Positions 34,088 to 35,432 of a stretch of DNA of 35,432 nt are shown in pieces. The stretch is from an uncultured Muribaculaceae bacterium (GTDB lineage: Bacteria; Bacteroidota; Bacteroidia; Bacteroidales; Muribaculaceae), in the NCBI GenBank assembly GCA_910587545.1, contig CAJUMI010000021.1:1187-36618 (forward strand), in the 5' to 3' direction. The notes below the pieces were generated by a model. The model did no database searches and was not told the DNA's origin. It saw only the letters and a program-made list of their open reading frames with translations. Position 1 is the first letter of the stretch. Every line of letters starts with the position of its first letter. The translations under genes and the position numbers were made by a program.

Positions 34088-34158
34088 TAGTCTTACCAGG
34101 ATTCGAACCTAGACAGACAGAACCAAAAACTGTAGTGCTACCATTACACCATAAGACT
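34088..34158 (-). tRNA. tRNA-Gln (anticodon TTG)
   Basis: A 71-nt cloverleaf. The acceptor stem pairs AGTCTTA (5' end at 34158) with TAAGACT, discriminator A at 34088, and no encoded CCA. The T arm is CTAGG-TTCGAAT-CCTGG. The anticodon loop TTTTGGT gives TTG, which reads CAA and, by wobble, CAG. The anticodon stem ACAGT/TCTGT has a T-T apposition at the 31-39 pair beside the loop. The gene has a perfect promoter and its own terminator, so it looks functional. Confidence 0.93.
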
Positions 34159-34203
34159 ATCCTGTCGCCCAACATCATCGCGGACGATGACGCTAAAGCG
34201 CTG

Positions 34204-34235
34204 CAAAGTTAAACTTTTTTTTCGAACAAAACAAA
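34204..34235 (-). promoter_or_regulatory. Promoter of tRNA-Gln
   Basis: On the minus strand, TTTG (34232-34235), a 20-bp spacer and TAACTTTG (34204-34211) match the consensus exactly. The expected start near 34198 gives a precursor leader of about 40 nt. Confidence 0.7.
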
Positions 34236-34319
34236 TTTTATACAATCCACATAGCGGGTTCGGCATCGCAATTTTGTTTCGTGACATGCTTCGGAAATGT
34301 TGTCGGGCAGCTGTCGTAT

Positions 34320-34414
34320 GCATCTATCTTTATTGCATAAGCTGTCTTTGGTAAGCGCGATTTTAAACTGTAGCGGTGTATGTGCGTACTTGCATAGATA
34401 GATGCCTATGCAAT
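34320..34414. repeat. Two interleaved inverted word pairs
   Basis: GCATCTATCT (34320-34329) is the reverse complement of 34396-34405, and ATTGCATA (34332-34339) is the reverse complement of 34407-34414. The order is A, B, A', B', which cannot form nested stems but could form crossing pairs. No coding is seen here. Confidence 0.35.
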
Positions 34415-34439
34415 GGGGGGGAGTATTGGTCTAAGGATA

Positions 34440-34845
34440 GTCATCGGAAGTCGGGATTGCAGATCACGGCCGTACCGGCGTTGGCATAACGCGACATGTA
34501 TTATTCAGATACAATATTGATCAAAGGACGGACATCAAGATTCATGTCATCGTAGTTGTAGCGCAACTCTCTTTCGACCACGGATCCCGATCGAACCATT
34601 TGTACCATGTGGAGTGGTTAGTCATCCAACGTTGAGCCGGGAAACAGACAGGTCGTGTATAGAGATCTTGAGATCATGGGTGACGAGTTCTACAGTATAT
34701 TGTTTTATGAGGCTGTCGGTGTCCCCCGTTTGGTCGCACGAACATCAAACTTGTCTGTTGCGATAAGGCCGTAACCGATAAAATTACTTGCAATGCAAAG
34801 CATTAAGAAAATTTTGATTGCATAACCAAACTGTATCGGGCGCAT
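34440..34845 (-). pseudogene. Decayed minus-strand gene with a signal-peptide-like start
   Basis: An ATG at 34845 opens a 46-codon frame, MRPIQFGYAIKIFLMLCIAS followed by NFIGYGLIATDKFDV, which has the look of a signal peptide or membrane anchor and ends at a TAA at 34705. Beyond it, protein-like stretches continue in two frames: SLIKQYTVELVTHDLKISIH in a second frame, then VVERELRYNYDDMNLDVRPL and SRYANAGTAVICNPDFR back in the first, interrupted by stops. This pattern suggests a once longer gene broken by frameshifts and stop codons. The original family is not recognisable to me. Confidence 0.4.
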
Positions 34846-34910
34846 ATTTTTATTAATTGAAGTTGTCCAAACTAATTTATATACGTTAAAGAATCTACCG
34901 AATATAAGAC

Positions 34911-35049
34911 AGGATAGATGAGATGGCTGTGAGGCTCAACAACTGCGGACTTTCCCTTGACGCTATTTTTAACAATGCAGATACCGGATTCGATGCTGGA
35001 GGCTTTCGGACGGCACTTGCAGAACATTGCATCATTGAAAATGTTTTAA
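34911..35049 (+). pseudogene. Remnant of a DDE-type transposase
   Basis: A short open stretch reads MAVRLNNCGLSLDAIFNNAD, continuing TGFDAGGFRTALAEHCIIEN. The core (Asn-Ala-Asp, Gly-Phe-Asp, then Phe-Arg and a late I-x-N) resembles the second-aspartate region of IS4/IS5-like DDE transposases common in Bacteroidales, where a block like NADAGFD is usual. Nothing before or after continues the enzyme, no terminal repeats were found, and a stop lies just upstream in frame. It is therefore a fragment, not an active element. The exact IS family cannot be named. Confidence 0.5.
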
Positions 35050-35057
35050 TAAATTTG
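35026..35057 (+). promoter_or_regulatory. Promoter-like site before the 61-aa membrane ORF
   Basis: ATTG (35026-35029), a 20-bp spacer and TAAATTTG (35050-35057) closely match the Bacteroidetes promoter consensus. The predicted start near 35063 is about 19 nt before the ATG at 35082. It lies at the edge of the transposase remnant. Confidence 0.45.
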
Positions 35058-35081
35058 CATATCAAAAAAACGCCCCGACAG

Positions 35082-35267
35082 ATGTGGATAGTTATAAAAT
35101 ATGTTGTTATCATGGCTTTTGCGCTTGCAATGGTCCCAATTCAGAAATTCATCTATAAGAAGATCCGGAACAAGTATTTTGCCTGGCTGATAACTTCTGC
35201 TGCCGGTGCAGCAATAGCAATCGGACTGGTCGAATTGGCCGATCTGCTCGGAATTCGCTGGAAATAA
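35082..35267 (+). CDS. Small two-helix membrane protein, 61 aa, hypothetical
   Basis: From the ATG at 35082 the product starts MWIVIKYVVIMAFALAMVPI, followed by a basic turn (QKFIYKKIRNKY), a second hydrophobic helix (FAWLITSAAGAAIAIGLVEL) and a short tail. The basic residues between the helices favour a hairpin with the loop in the cytoplasm. The frame continues upstream through the transposase remnant to 34923, but the promoter-like site at 35026-35057 and the change in character favour the shorter form. No family is recognised; it could be a passenger gene, a toxin-like small protein or a relic. It is the only plausible coding unit between the tRNA and the window end. Confidence 0.45.
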   Translation: MWIVIKYVVIMAFALAMVPIQKFIYKKIRNKYFAWLITSAAGAAIAIGLVELADLLGIRWK

Positions 35268-35338
35268 CGCCCCTGTTTCGAGGTTAAATATCAGATCAGG
35301 TGAAACATAGCCATCATTCTGTCCATCCTGTCCCGTTT

Positions 35339-35372
35339 CAACAAAAAGCGAACCGAGATTTCGATTCGCTTT
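35339..35372 (-). terminator. Terminator-like hairpin of a gene beyond the right edge
   Basis: A 12-bp stem (35345-35356 with 35361-35372) with a 4-nt loop forms on either strand. On the minus strand all 12 positions pair (one U-G) and a U-rich tail (UUGUUG) follows; on the plus strand one pair is broken and no U-run follows. It therefore more likely ends a minus-strand transcript entering from outside the window. Confidence 0.5.
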
Positions 35373-35432
35373 CGTGATAGTGGAGTATAGCGCACCGAAA
35401 ACAATGGAGTCATGAACAATCATAAAAGTTCA

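Larger units (their letters stand above)
34236..34910. other. Gene-poor, degenerate stretch
   Basis: About 675 bp with no intact gene. The base composition is more AT-rich than the flanking genes. It holds a set of complementary words at 34320-34414 and a minus-strand coding remnant at 34440-34845, both listed separately. Otherwise I see no RNA gene, CRISPR array or promoter that I would defend. Confidence 0.6.

Noticed and set aside
34923..35081. Upstream start for the small membrane ORF, giving 114 residues
   Set aside because: The first 46 residues resemble a transposase fragment and differ in character from the membrane part. A promoter-like site within them favours the ATG at 35082.
35046..35423. 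Minus-strand open frame (125 codons) at the right edge
   Set aside because: It runs through the terminator-like hairpin and opposite the promoter-bearing small membrane ORF, and no domain was recognised. It remains possible but not supported.
1..35432. CRISPR arrays, rRNA genes, complete insertion sequences or prophage genes
   Set aside because: I looked for regularly spaced repeats, rRNA landmarks, paired terminal repeats around a transposase, and phage structural genes, and saw none apart from the transposase remnant near 34911.

Overview
The window looks like a chromosomal segment of a GC-rich (roughly mid-50s percent) member of Bacteroidales, plausibly Muribaculaceae or a relative. The evidence is the set of type IX secretion (T9SS) genes porX, porW, porU and porV, a PCMD-domain protein, and promoters of the Bacteroidetes sigma-ABfr type (TTTG, about 20 bp, TAnnTTTG). 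Intergenic hairpins are the main transcription-end signals. The family assignment is inference.

Layout: 1-3638 holds the end of a ZIP metal transporter, a DUF486 membrane protein, and a minus-strand group made of an unknown 128-aa protein, a lipoprotein cyclophilin and an M16 peptidase. 3831-8519 is a two-gene unit with its own promoter. It encodes a 1267-aa protein with an N-terminal CHASE2-like sensor, a long helical repeat middle and a C-terminal caspase-like (C14) domain with an EF-hand. Its ATGA-overlapping partner is an exported FecR-like protein. This is the most unusual system in the window. 8522-12372 holds a cytidylate-kinase-like protein, a small membrane protein, an M48 protease, an EEP-family lipoprotein and a YjjG-type HAD phosphatase. 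12437-15198 holds an HU-family protein, a 29-aa mS38/COX24-like basic protein, a structured RNA region and an RNase E/G with a long disordered tail. A PCMD protein follows.

16329-27005 reads as one minus-strand transcription unit: rel, pgpH-like HD phosphodiesterase, porW, porX, tsaE, birA and a DUF4332 protein. The first six genes are separated by at most about 21 bp or overlap. A matching promoter lies before rel and a terminator after DUF4332, which may also have its own promoter. The unit therefore links (p)ppGpp, a probable cyclic-dinucleotide phosphodiesterase and the T9SS regulators. 27140-34002 holds a GH25 lysozyme, then porU, porV and ispF, and a convergent HAD-IIB phosphatase.

34040-34235 is a complete tRNA-Gln(TTG) unit with promoter and terminator. 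From there to the window end the DNA is degraded: a decayed minus-strand gene, a transposase remnant, a possible small membrane protein and a terminator belonging to a gene beyond the edge.
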